Shown: piece by piece, positions 1-10,373 of the stretch
How the letters are laid out: each line of letters opens with the position of its first letter
How positions within the stretch are numbered: the stretch's first letter is position 1
Source of the DNA: Reticulitermes lucifugus
Taxonomy: Eukaryota; Arthropoda; Insecta; Blattodea; Rhinotermitidae
Direction: 5' to 3'
Length of the DNA stretch: 36,702 nucleotides
Assembly: GCA_026260175.1 (NCBI GenBank)
Contig: JAKCWW010002618.1
Coordinates: 3,840 to 40,541, forward strand
The notes under the pieces: generated by a model
The model's database searches: none
Told to the model about the DNA's origin: nothing
Seen by the model: only the letters and a program-made list of their open reading frames with translations
Translations under genes and position numbers: made by a program

Positions 1-62
1 CCTAGTAAGCGAGCGGCCGCAGACCCACGCCTTAGACCGCACGGCCACTGGGATCGGCTGTA
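1..62 (-). mobile_element. SINE family S1, tRNA-like head, cut by the left window edge
   Basis: Bases 14-57 match the reverse-strand tRNA-like head of the S1 copy at 17341-17383 at nearly every base, including ACGCCTTAGACCGCACGGC, the complement of the A-box region. The rest of the copy lies left of the window. Confidence 0.75.
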
Positions 63-674
63 ATTAACATACCGTACCTATTTATTTGTAGTTACACTTT
101 CTCCACACCAGCAAAAGTTTGTGGTGCGTACCGCCAGAGTTAACGAAATGACATTTTCATCAGAGTTGCGTTAAGACAATCCATTGGCAGGTTCTTTTGA
201 ACACGATTATGAATCTCCAGTCTTAAGAAATGTTCACTGCTCACGGAAGACCCAGGATCATGAAATCTGTACTTAGTTAAACAATTCTGTCATTTCTTCC
301 ATGGCTGTCCATGAAATATGCGGTTCACAAATTCTCTATAGGTCAAACAAACCAAAAACGCTTTGCACTTCCAGATGTCAGTCTAAGACGCCCAGTTGGT
401 GGATCTAATACCTATCGTAGGCGTGGACGACAGGAGTCTATTGTTGTTAATGTGATCAATAATGTCGTTAACTGGTTGGCAGTTCTTTGCTCCTGTCAGT
501 CTGTGAGTTGGTACAACTCGAACAACTGCTAAGATAGCCAATTTACGAACTATGTGGAACTTTCAAAGAAGTTCGTTTGTTTTATACGAGTTACGTATCG
601 GAAACAGGAAAATTAAAATTGTACACTGGAAATTAATTTCGCGGTGGATTTGATAAATCTGTGTTGGTGCGTGT
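63..674. other. No gene recognised
   Basis: Contains a 73-codon open frame at 311-532 with no recognisable motif and no convincing splice context. I see no function. Confidence 0.4.
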
Positions 675-800
675 GTCTGAGGTTCTCATCGAGGTGAATA
701 CTAAGGTTACGGTCTTCTGGAACATGACGCCGTATAGTTTGGTAGGAAGGTAGCTACCAAATTTTCGGAGGCACTCGATGCCTCCATCTGCAGCGTAGAA
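675..800 (-). repeat. CGAAACGTCGG-related repeat, diverged unit
   Basis: The minus strand reads CTGCAGATGGAGGCATCGAG, then TGCCTCCGAAAATTTGGTAG and ends GTTCCAGAAGACCGTAACC. It aligns over about 125 bases with 28155-28285 and over the stem region with 21776. Confidence 0.6.
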
Positions 801-1078
801 TGGTATTTATCTTGTGAAGAATTATGTGTATGTGTGTGTGATTTAGGGGCGTGGGATTTGGGTTGCCTGTGGTATTTGTGGGTCACTACATAGGGTTCTT
901 ACAGTTCATAAGGCCAGGTGTTACACCTCAGCATTAACAAATAGCCCAACGTTTCATACAAAACACAAATTGCACTAAGTTCTACTGTAGGCCTACTGTT
1001 TGATTGTTTCGCTAAAAATGACTAAACCGAGTCACTCTTTCCTACTGCACGAGTCATTTTCGTTAATACATATAATAT

Positions 1079-1331
1079 TCGGCCGATCCCGGTTGCCGTG
1101 GGCCCTAAGGCTGCGTGTACTTGTTTGCTGTGATCGCGGGTTCGAATCCCGCTGAGGGCGTGGATGTTCGTCTGTTGTATGTTGTGTAGGCAGCGGCGTC
1201 TGCGACGGGCTTATCATTCGTTCAAAGGAGTCCTACGGGGTGTGTGTGTGTCTAATTGTGTGTGATGTAGAAACCTCAACAATGAGGCTGCCTAGGCCCG
1301 AGTTGGGCTGTTGCGCCACAAAAAAAAATCG
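1079..1331 (+). mobile_element. SINE family S1, full-length copy
   Basis: tRNA-derived SINE. It has an A-box-like GGTTGCCGTGGGCCCTAAGG near 1090, a canonical B box GGGTTCGAATCCCGC at 1138-1152, a body with AAACCTCAACAATGAGG and GCCTAGGCCC, the 3' end GGGCTGTTGCGCCAC and a short poly-A. Two other copies in the window share the 3' body and tail, which defines the family. Confidence 0.8.
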
Positions 1332-1557
1332 TTCTCGAGGAAACTTGGATCTTCAGTTTGCATTTGCTCTGTCTTTGTTTTCCTGCACGTTTTCCAGCCG
1401 TATTACATAATGTCGCTGTTGGTAACGTGTCTGAAGTAAGGTCACCGGTTATTATCATGAAGAGGCCTAATGCGCAGAAAAGCGAACGCAACCATCCATC
1501 GTATTGAATGTTATATAATGTCTGGTGTCGAAAATAGTCCTTAAAGAATCTAAGAAC

Positions 1558-1587
<30 letters not shown>
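1558..1587. repeat. (AAT)n microsatellite, 5' side of the Dong/R4-like fragment
   Basis: Ten AAT units directly abut the 5' end of the retrotransposon fragment. Confidence 0.95.
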
Positions 1588-1588
<1 letters not shown>

Positions 1589-2189
1589 GATATTGAAAAC
1601 AGAAGCAGATAGCAAATGCAGACTATGTCAACAATGTGACGAGACAGTACACCACAGCTTATGAGCGTGCCCAACGTTAGCAAAAGAACAATGTATCAAG
1701 CGACATGATAAAGTGTTTGCTCAAATACACTTTAACATATGCAAGGAAATAGGGGTAAAATTATAAAAGGGACACTGGTATGACCACGCACCAGAATCAG
1801 TAGAAACAAATCGTGAAAGTAAGGTAACCATATTATGAAATCAACAAGTGCAAACTGACAGAACCGTCCGTAACAATAAATCGCACATCATAATGCGTGA
1901 TAATGAGAAAGGAACATGTCTGTTAATAGACGTTGCAATGTGAGGAGACAGAAATGCGATCAAGATAGAAGCCGAAAAGGTTGTAAAATATAAAGACTTT
2001 ACGATAGAAATACAGCGTATATGGAATGTAAAAACGAAAGTGATACCAGTAATAACAGGAGCAACTGGAACGATCTCAAAATCATTCAGAAAATACCTGA
2101 GCAACATACCTCCAAAGCACGACATCAAGGAACTACAGACAACAGCCATATTGGGCACTGCACACGTACTGTGGGGAGTACTGATGTAA
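1588..2189 (+). pseudogene. Non-LTR retrotransposon C-terminal fragment, Dong/R4-like
   Basis: One unbroken frame of about 200 codons runs from the TAA repeat to a terminal TAA at 2187, with four in-frame stops (1662, 1764, 1836, 1941) and no frameshift. Visible family features are a zinc-knuckle start (CRLCQQC...HH), GHWYDH, a restriction-like endonuclease block (DNEKGTCLLIDV), and the C-terminal signature VIPVITGATGTISKSFRKYL followed by KELQTTAILGTAHVL. This is the C-terminal region of site-preferring LINEs of the R2/R4/Dong group. The expected Lys-Pro-Asp of the endonuclease is Lys-Ser-His here, so the copy is dead. A 3' UTR-like stretch follows to the TAA repeat at 2320. Confidence 0.75.
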
Positions 2190-2318
2190 AAATATAAAAC
2201 GTTTAACATGGGAAGTAGTATTACACATACCGTAAATTGTAACTACAGGCCCCTATGTACTCTAAACATGGTTTGTTTCAGGTATATAATTGTAAATACC
2301 GTGTATGAAAGTGATAAC

Positions 2319-2319
<1 letters not shown>

Positions 2320-2349
<30 letters not shown>
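2320..2349. repeat. (TAA)n tract, 3' side of the Dong/R4-like fragment
   Basis: About ten TAA units after the retrotransposon 3' UTR. This is either the element's own tail or the target repeat. An S2 SINE starts directly after it. Confidence 0.95.
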
Positions 2350-2350
<1 letters not shown>

Positions 2351-2351
2351 T

Positions 2352-2650
2352 GTGCCGGGATAGCTCAGTCAGTATAGTGACCAGGCAAGGGCTGAATGTC
2401 CGAAGAATCGTGATTAGATTCCCGGCAGGGGTAAGAGATGTATCTGTTCTCCAAAAGTTCTGAGAGGCTATGTAGCCCACCCAGCCTCCTATTCAGTAGG
2501 CATCGGGGACCCTTTGCCCAATGGTAAGCGGGCAGGGGCGTGAAGCTGATCACTCACCCCATCTAATGCACAGATTAAGAATGAACGGAGCTACGTCTCT
2601 GACATAAGTGCCTTCATGGCGTGTACAGGACAGCTTTGCTTTTCGTTTTT
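2352..2650 (+). mobile_element. SINE family S2, full-length copy
   Basis: tRNA-like head with A box (TAGCTCAGTCAGTATAGTGA) and a B-box-like GATTAGATTCCCGGC, then a body with CCTCCTATTCAGTAGG, GCGTGAAGCTGATCACTCAC, AGATTAAGAATGAACGGAGC and a 3' end GTACAGGACAGCTTTGC. The copy at 18093 matches along its whole length. Confidence 0.8.
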
Positions 2651-3284
2651 AATAATAGTTATATTGTTACTGTTCAACTGTTTTAACGTCGGTAACTCGT
2701 TACCAGTCGACACGGTGTCATGTCCCAAAAGACTTGAATCTTCATGAACACTGCTGTGAGAACCTTAAATCTGGAATTTTTTACAAATTATTTCAATGTT
2801 ATTCCTGCTTTACATTCTTGCATACTGAATAGAATTTCTTTTGCCTAGTCTGACCATAGCTTATAGAGATGTTACAAACGGCTTCCCCCTTTTCTACCAT
2901 CTTTGAATTTGACATTTTCAACCCTCTTTCTGTTCCTCTCACGCCAGCACATTTTCAGTACTGTCCTTCCATTTTTGCATGGCTTCGCTATATTTCTTTC
3001 CCTCTTTACCATAATGTTTTAGAACATCTTCCCGAGCAAGGTGGCTCAAGCTGCAACTCTTCTGAGTTGCATTTGAAAGGTGCTCGCTACGGATCTCTGT
3101 AGGGACACTGTCTATCTCGAAGTTATTCTTGAATTTCCACAATTCTTCCAGACAAATGGAGGATAGTGCCTCGAATTAGGCCACTAACGCTTCATTCTGC
3201 ATCATTTCCTTATCATTCCCTATCCAGTATTTCGACGCTATGCAGATTGAGCGTCGTTAAATTGTCTATAAATAGGCCTATAAA

Positions 3285-3448
3285 CACAATGAAACCTGCC
3301 TATAACGGAATCGCATGTACCAGATGCTTTACTTTGTGGGCAGGTTCCGTTCAATACAGTTTAAATTAAAGATCCTCGGGACTGTGAAAGTTTTCCGCTT
3401 AAGACAAAATTACGTTTTACGCAGGTTCCGATTAAGACAGTTTTACTG
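3285..3448. mobile_element. One end of a pogo/Tigger-like element with repeated subterminal motif
   Basis: The stretch ends TTTTACTG|TA at 3448 (reverse CAGTAAAACTGTCTTAATCGG). A 15-base motif occurs three times: TTCCGTTCAATACAG (3346), TTCCGCTTAAGACAA (3392) and TTCCGATTAAGACAG (3426). I found no opposite terminus, so the limits are approximate. Confidence 0.35.
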
Positions 3449-3897
3449 TATTTAGAAATTTAGAACATCTTCAGTTTCCCATCCGTCCTGCATATCATAG
3501 TAACTCTGAAGTATAAATTTTCTATAATATTGTTAGGGATTTATCATCTTGTTTGCTTTCCAGTTCCGTTTGCTTGCACAGTACTTTTGGCTTATTGAAT
3601 AAAATGTGTCACCCAGGTGCGTGGCCACATTTGCACTGGAGCTGAGAATATAAATGGCTTTAATTTAAAGTAAAAGGGCAGTGTAAAAAGTTTGTTCTGG
3701 GAATCTTCTTAAAAAGAGTAAGTTCAATTTAACTGTGGCCATGGACCTCCCAGAACTTTTCTTGCATGTCGCGAGTGAATTGAAAGCCAGGCGACTGAAA
3801 CTCTGCACAGAACTATGTAGTATCTACAGAACAATTTTGAAGAAAGAAGAAGTTTGTAAAAGTTGAATAAATATAAAAAACGAGGGCTGGGACAGTA

Positions 3898-4068
3898 ATG
3901 ATGAGCTGGTCACGTGATGTGCTGCCGTGTCTCCCCGCGCGGTCGCGTGCCCCGCTCTGCCTGCCCCACGGTTTGGAGTTGGGGTTGGAACCCCAGCAGC
4001 AAACTAGTACCCAGACGTCCATCCAGACGCCCAGAGCATCTCAGTGCCTTCCACACCCCGTGCCGAGG
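3898..4068 (+). CDS. Candidate first exon in a GC-rich patch
   Basis: A 170-base patch, clearly richer in GC and CpG than its surroundings, ends at a near-perfect donor (GCCGAGG|GTAAGT, exon end 4068). From ATG 3898 the frame is open for 57 codons and leaves in phase 0 (MMSWSRDVLPCLPARS... ending QCLPHPVPR). The peptide is Pro/Gln/Thr-rich and unrecognised. Phase is compatible with the candidate exon at 21937 and with rootletin exon A, which would make a first intron of about 18 kb. A TATAAAA at 3872 lies too close upstream for the 3898 ATG to be in a transcript initiated from it. The exon may be non-coding, belong to another gene, or not be real. Confidence 0.28.
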
Positions 4069-5609
4069 GTAAGTAGAACTTGTCGACGGAACGTACAGCA
4101 AGACACAGTGCTCTGGACGTGAAAGCAGCCAAGTAAGTTCAGCCCTTTCGCGTAATGAGGAACAGTTCTACGGGATTTACGCAGATCACCCAACATAATG
4201 GAGCTTAAAAAATACACATCGTGGAGGCTGCAATGGGCCCGATCTGTAGCAGGAATGAGTTCGACTGATTGTTGAGTTATTTTACGGCAACATTCCAACC
4301 ACAGAGGTTATATAGCATTTTTGTACTTTGCATCTGCCGTTCTTTCACGACGCTGTCGGTAACTCAGAAAATATAGCGTCTAATGATTGTATGATAATGG
4401 ACAATTATTTGGAAAGCGCTTAGGAGGAAGCAGTCCTAGTCTAACTGAAAGTACTTTCCCAGCACTTGAGTGCAGAAACTGAGGGGGTAGACACGAAAAA
4501 CCTGCTAGGAACTTCCGGAGTATGAGCCCCTGAAATAATGTTATGTTGGAACTTACGGAAAGAGGTTTTGAGCATGAGAAATGAGAGAAATGTTTACAGG
4601 ATCGTGTTCGGCGGTTGTTTATGGTTTAATAGCTTTGAATCTTCGTCTTCTATCAGCAATAGCTTGTTTCATTTAAATATTTAATATGATAAATTCACTT
4701 CTAGCTCATCCTGATTCTCTTTACTTTTCCTTATTCCTTATTCTAGAAACAAAAATGAAATATAAAGTATCGTAACTATTTATTGACTGTGTATTAACTG
4801 CAAATGCCTGATATTTACCCGTACAAAGTCTGCTAGGTACACAGTTCATGCACTTATATTTTAATTACCCAAACCCGAATAAAAGTATATAGTTATTAAT
4901 CTACATAATTTAAAACAATTATCTTTACCTCAAGCAGTTATTTTCGTACCTCTTTAAAATAAAGACAACATTACTTCCTTACTATTGAAAGTCATTGTCA
5001 CGTTATATATCCTTGTGTGAACATAACCACATGGACTGTGTGTGTACGAACACAAAGCTGAATCCTTCGGAACCCCAAAACACAGCTTGCTAATATTGAA
5101 TTGTTTTAATACTTTTATACAAATTCAAGTAGGTGTGAAGACCGACATCATGTAACGGCAGTGTCTGTCTGCATACTTAAGCACGGGCTTTGCAAGGAAA
5201 TATGAAATTGTTGTTTCATCGCTTTAACCATACCCAGTATGTCGACAGTTGTACTCTCCTTATCAAGTGCAAAGTACAACAATAAAAATAACAAATTTGC
5301 CTGTTTGCAATTATAAATCTGTCCGATCTGTACAAAGTTCCTTCATAGTAGTTTAGTGTCTTGTGCAAGGATTACTTCGTCTCCACAGAGCGACTCATCC
5401 GGTTAAAATGCACAAGAGACGTTCCGAAGTTCGAAATTCAGTCTAGAATCAGGGGACGAGGTCGCCGTTTGGTTTATTTTTTTACATTATTTGTTTGAAG
5501 TAACTTGAATAAAATTAATTAAGTGGCTTTAAAATAAATGCCTAGCAATCATTACACGTTTTCCTTTTGGGCATGATGTACTGCACGTGTTACCCGCTAA
5601 ACAAAATTA
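4069..5609. other. AT-rich stretch without recognised features
   Basis: Apart from the GC-rich first 60 bases, this is AT-rich with only short frames on either strand. I see no repeat family that recurs in the window. Confidence 0.5.
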
Positions 5610-5981
5610 CAGTAAAAACTGCGATATCCCGCACTGGATGATCCGGAAGGCTGTATTAACCGGAAATCGACTAAGTGGTCCACTACATTTCACTATTCCA
5701 TCAATCGGCAACACCCGGCACCAATTCCAAGAGTTTGGCCATTAATTGATGTTTTTCTAAGATTATATACGTGGTTACGTAGGTAGGGATGAAAATCGAA
5801 GAGAAAGCATGGCAGAAGTCAGAGGGCAGGATGTCAAGTAACAAATTAAGTGATTAGGTCTGTCCATGGCGTTTCCAGATACACTAAAACACACGAGCGG
5901 TATAACGTTCTGACATCCGGATAATTACGATATCTGGCAACCCTTTGGTCCCAGATGTGCCGGATGTCGCGACATGTACTG
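5610..5981. mobile_element. pogo/Tigger-like MITE (372 bp)
   Basis: The left end CAGTAAAAACTGCGATATCC and the right end read in reverse, CAGTACATGTCGCGACATCC, are imperfect inverted repeats, and each is followed by a GGATGATCCGG- or ATCCGG-like stretch. CAGT...ACTG termini with a TA target fit pogo/Tigger elements. A TA is present on the left (5608-5609); the right has CA, which would need one substitution. Confidence 0.5.
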
Positions 5982-7939
5982 CATTTCGACTTTCATTCGG
6001 TCAGTTTTCACAGCCTTTAAAGTAGTCTGCATCACTCACATAGACATGCTTCTCTTATTTGTGAAAGTATGACAGTGTATTAATTCTTCTTAGTTTAGAG
6101 TAGTTAAACAACCCAGTGTAATGCATATAAAAGTGTAACTAGAGTACAGTAGAAATATAAGGGACCAGGGCCCGTGCTGACCACCGAAGCGTCCGTTTGG
6201 AGTGGTCAACGCATGTCCGACAGTAACGATGTTTTGTTCGGGCTTTGAACTGAATAACACAGTGACGTTTCGGGAAAGTCGAAAATTTTGATTAATGAAA
6301 TCATCATCGTTTAAGTTATCCATGGGGATATTTCTAAAGGCTATATTGCGTCTGTTAGATATTTGGCAGGACTTCTTGATCTTTTTTTTCCTTTTTCTTT
6401 TATCTTTCTTTCTTCCTTTCAAATTTTTCTTTCGTTCATCCTCTGTGCCCCCATCCATTCATCAATCCATCTCATTCTTGGCCTTCCTGTATGTAGGCTG
6501 TTTATTTTTTGACTAACGTTTGTTTGTTTATTTAATGATGCTTCATTAAATACTTACCACCGAATGGCAAGCTGTTTATAAATATCAACCGACTAACGCT
6601 GAAAGAAGTGACCATGTCTTAAGCCCCAGTCCTTGGGAAATTACAGAATACGAAAAAGTTAAGAAGAGCAGGTCTAGGTGCTGAGATTCGAATGTGAATA
6701 CGAGCAGGAATGTTGACCACATCTCTGTAATATCCGGGTTCCCATTATTTGTAATTGTCCCTTTGATTTATGTTTACGTTTTAATTGCTATTTGTTTCGT
6801 CCAGTGAACGTGCAGTCGGTTCATTCCTGCCACGTCAGTTTTTCAACACGCTGCACGCAATTGGGTGTAACGTCCCCTTTTACCCGGAACTTCGCCGCAA
6901 AGTTATGTGAGGTTACGACCCACGACCCAGGCAACCATTGGATCGAATCCTGCAGGCCAAGTCCGAGGTTCACTATGTGAACATCCAGTTACATAATGTA
7001 ACCTGTACAGGATGTTTCTAAACTAATTTTTTTCATCACGAAGTGTTATACAAGAATGAGCTAAAAACAGCAGAACCATTATTACAACACGCAACATTTT
7101 ACTACTGACCTACATCCATAGATAGATTTTTCAGAAGTTCTGTGTAATTGGTTAGTGTTGTGGGATTTATTAATGAACATTTTGCAACATATTAAGAGAC
7201 ATTTTTCACAGTAAGCGCTGAACATATCGTCATCGCGGCGTAAAAGCGAGTCACATAGTCACAAGTGATGATGATGATAATGCTCTTCGATCTTGCGCGC
7301 ATTTCTACAGGTTGATCCTCTTGGATGTCAATATCACTATAGTAGGTGAAGTTCTTCATCTGACACTAAAGATACAAATAGATTGATTTGGGGTTTGGTG
7401 GTCGTGGAGGCTAAGCTATAATATTATGACCAATCAAACGTACGATAACTTAGTCCTATTTATTTATTTATTTGCGCTTTATTTAACGAAGGCATTTTCA
7501 GTGTCTCAGGCTGTATAACGTGAAATTTTGGGACTATTATTAAATAATGCATTGGAAAGGATGTCGAAGGAAGCGGTCATAACCTAATTTGAGGTTGTCC
7601 TGCTATAACAGACATTTTATTTGAAGGACTGGAGAAAACCACGAAACCATCGGACAGGATAGCCGGTCTCCATCGGACCTCCCGAATACGAAAAATGAAT
7701 GGTTAACATTTCGATCGCCACGTTTTGGGACTGGTGCTAACACGCAAGTGTGTTTGGTGCATAAACCGGTTGTACCCAATCTGTTAGTTCATATTATGAC
7801 CGCCATGGATCAGGGAAAGAAAGTTCTAGCCCAGTCACTTCATCCATAGCAGCCCCACGCCCAAATTCTGTTTTTCTTTGTTGTAATTGAGCAGTGAGCA
7901 AATATCAAGGTTGTTTCACGCTCGGGAACATAACTATGA
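5982..7939. other. Unassigned, probably old repeats
   Basis: Includes the T/C tract at 6376 and a short (ATTT)n at 7456-7473. The stretch GAAAACCACGAAACCATCGG followed by CCGGTCTCCATCGGACC near 7635-7680 looks like a decayed SINE tail, but no head or second copy is visible here. Confidence 0.4.
6376..6435. repeat. Long T/C tract
   Basis: About 60 bases almost only T and C on the + strand. The Lys-rich minus-strand frame across it is an artefact of this tract. Confidence 0.85.
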
Positions 7940-8930
7940 AATCATACTAAAAGCTTGAAAATGTTTATGGAAAGGAAGCTGTATCCCCTATGCATGTCTT
8001 CGCATGGATTAATTGATTGAGAGAAGATCGTGAGAACCTTTAAATGATCCAAGCAGTGGGCGACTGTCAACTGCTTGAAATCCCGGAAGAGTTGCAAAAA
8101 TCCGTGACCTTGTGGCCAGTCACCATCCAGTGACACTCAGCTTGATGGAAGATTAAGTGCACATTAACCGGGGGACGATTCATCCGATTCTTTACGAATA
8201 TTTGGGAAAGATGAAGACCTGCGTAAAGTTTGTTTCGCACAGTTTTACAGATGAACAGAAGGAGCAGAGTCACGACTGGTAAAGACTTCGTCCACACGTG
8301 TCAGACCGATCTATACTCTCTTATTTGATCGGTACTGGAGACGAGTTTTGGATCTTTCAGTACCAACCTTAAACAAAACATCGGAGGATGGAGTGTAGAA
8401 CAAAATTAGTACCTGAGCCCAAAAAGTTTCGCTTGCAAAAGTCGATGTTTAAAAATATATTTTGATCAATTTCTGTGATGAACGGGGTGTGATCCACAAA
8501 GAATTCCTCCCTGAAACAAAACAGTGAACATTTAATTGTACGTGCGGGTGTTGGGAAAGTTATTGAAATGGATGTAGACATAAAGGTAGTTGGCTCTTTA
8601 TGCACGTCTGTGCCCGTCCTCATTCTGCGATGGTACAGAAACGCTTTCTGGCGGCTTGCGGCATGGTGGAGTTCAGCCACCCACCTTTTTGGCGAGACTT
8701 CGCTCCAGCCCACTTTTACTATTCCTCCCTCTATTCTAAATGACCCTCAAATGTACAAGAATTCAGGACGTCGAAGGCTTCAAGAAGAAGGTAACTGCCG
8801 AATTAAATTCAGTTCTCTAGAGGCCTCGGATGACAGTTTTATGCAGTTTTTAGGTGTGTATAGTGTGTTGCTGTCCATGGTTATTTCTTTGAAGGAGAAT
8901 AAAACAATTTTTGTCTAATTTTATGTGTGT
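7940..8930 (+). pseudogene. Mariner-family transposase pseudogene
   Basis: Fragments of a mariner transposase occur in order across several frames: VHINRGTIHPILYEYLGK, FVSHSFTDEQKEQ (near 8230), GDEFWIFQYQP (8337-8370), PKKFRLQKS (near 8430), TVN...LYVRVLGKLL (near 8530), HVCARPHSAMVQKRFLAACG (near 8600-8660), EFSHPP...FAPAHF (8672-8712) and DVEGFKKKVTAELNSVL (near 8765). Of the three catalytic acidic residues, the first remains in GDE (8340), the second is Val in HVCARPH, and the third is His in APAHF. Many stops and frameshifts show a long-dead copy. I did not locate terminal inverted repeats. Confidence 0.8.
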
Positions 8931-9003
8931 CTGATCATATAGACGGAGTCCCGGAAGTTTAGTTTTTAAGGTACAGTAACGTGTGGGAGTTAAAGGATGA
9001 AAT

Positions 9004-9290
9004 TTGGCTACACGCAGGTTAATCGGGTTCCTCGTCGCCACTGCAATGTGCGTCCTCAGGTTACGGACGGAGGAAAGACGGCCTGCTTTCAGGGCAGCTT
9101 TGAATTTGTTGTATTTTACTCGCGAAAAGCCGACCAGATGTGGTTCTCCAGCTTGGGGATTGAGCGAGGAAATAAAGACCTGTTCACCGAAAATAGAGAA
9201 CCAGTTGCACAGCTCGAAGTTGGACAGATCGTGCGGCATGCGTGTATATTTATAAACACCCTGTGTGTTACATTTTCTCAGACAAACCGG
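9004..9290. repeat. Interspersed repeat next to the mariner
   Basis: The minus-strand translation (NPQAGEPHLVGFSRV, then LSSVRNLRTHIAVATRNPIN) resembles a pseudo-peptide that I remember from many polyneopteran gene models, where it comes from a multi-copy repeat. I cannot name the repeat class. The recollection is the only evidence, so the call is weak. Confidence 0.35.
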
Positions 9291-9621
9291 AGATGATCGA
9301 CTTTGTTTGGACTTTGGTCGTCGCGACATTTGTTTCCAGTTACAAATTAGTGGCCATAAGCATCTTTCCTTGAACTTTTTAAATAAACGAACTTTATACT
9401 CTAAGACTTGTTACAAATTAGCAGTTACTTCCAGCTCTGCTTAAATCCATTAGCCAGTGTTATGTGTTCTATTGTGTAATGACACGCATCGAACACGTTC
9501 GTAACACGGCTGTTCGTAAGCTACGTTTCAAGGAATATGACGGCTCCTTGTGACGTATTTTGGATATTGACTTTGTTCCCAATTTTGCCAAACTACACCG
9601 TTTAAAAAAAATGTTCTAGTT

Positions 9622-9908
9622 TTTTTTGGTGAAGGGCCCCGCAGCAGATGCTACGGACGCACCGCAGCCTTGAGGCTTATTGTGCAACCCTATGAGGAAG
9701 ATGATGAAGATGATCAGTTTTTTTTAGTTTTTCTGAGTAATGGAGCACCGGTGGAATGAAATTGATAGGGGAAAACCGAAGTACTCGGGTAAAATCGTGT
9801 CTCAGTGCCACTTTGTCCACCACAAATCCCACATGGACTGACCCGGGATCGAACCCGGGCCTCCGCGGAGAGAGGCCGGCGACTAAGCCTGAGCCATTTC
9901 ACGGCCTC
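9622..9908 (-). mobile_element. SINE family S3 with target-site duplication
   Basis: The minus strand reads as a tRNA-like head (GGTTCGATCCC-type B box inside GGGCCCGGGTTCGATCCCGG, near 9840-9860), a body, a conserved 3' end CTGCTGCGGGGCCCTTCACC and poly-A (the T-run from 9622). It is flanked by a perfect 10-bp duplication TGTTCTAGTT at 9612-9621 and 9909-9918, which proves retrotransposition. Confidence 0.88.
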
Positions 9909-10011
9909 TGTTCTAGTTATTTTATTACGTTAGATGATAAAGTAAGGAACACTCATCCATTGTGCTAACTTGAAGAGCAGCTCTTGGTTAGATTTGACAC
10001 AATGGTTAAAG

Positions 10012-10365
10012 CAGGGCTGGCCAACATGCGCCCCTCGGTCACCTGAATAGTTTAGATGATACAATTTAACAAACATAATATCCCATAATATGTCTACAGA
10101 ACATAATATGGCAACTTTATTACCAGAGAAAATGTTTAGAAACTATAATTCATCACTTTTAAGACAGCACACAGTAAACCAATCATTCTTTGTGTTTTAT
10201 CCAGTTCAGTACGGCCTGCTGCCTTGTCATTCAACCGCACTTTTGGTGTAACTTTTTGTTTGTAAATAACGGCGTTCCCTTCTTTTGATATATACAAGTG
10301 CGGCCCTCAGGCGATTCCTTAACAAATTATGTGGCCCTCCTTTGTGTTGAAGTTTGCCATCCCTG
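10012..10365. mobile_element. Non-autonomous hAT-type element (354 bp)
   Basis: The left end CAGGGCTGGCCAACATGCG and the right end (GTTTGCCATCCCTG, reverse CAGGGATGGCAAAC) are inverted repeats of the classic hAT form CAGGG-TGGC-AAC. A near-identical 8-bp duplication, GGTTAAAG (10004-10011) and GTTTAAAG (10366-10373), flanks it. The interior has GGCCCTC motifs at both sides and no transposase frame. Confidence 0.8.
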
Positions 10366-10373
10366 GTTTAAAG

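Noticed and set aside
1138..1152. Genuine tRNA gene
   Set aside because: The A and B boxes belong to a SINE: the arms do not fold into a proper cloverleaf and the same body and tail follow in other copies.
2939..3142. Minus-strand frame with LKHYGKEGKKYSEAMQKWKD
   Set aside because: It looks protein-like, but I could not connect it to a family or to splice sites; possibly an old pseudogene fragment.
3871..3880. TATAAAA as a promoter TATA box
   Set aside because: The spacing would place the start after ATG 3898, and such strings are common in AT-rich DNA.
6090..6458. Lys-rich 122-codon minus-strand frame
   Set aside because: Explained by the long T/C tract at 6376-6435.
8850..9329. 159-codon minus-strand open frame
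   Set aside because: It overlaps the mariner 3' end and a dispersed repeat; the peptide is one seen as a repeat artefact.
9714..9902. Frames with [16 protein letters not shown] peptides here and at 12048 and 19440
   Set aside because: They are translations of S3 SINE copies, not genes.
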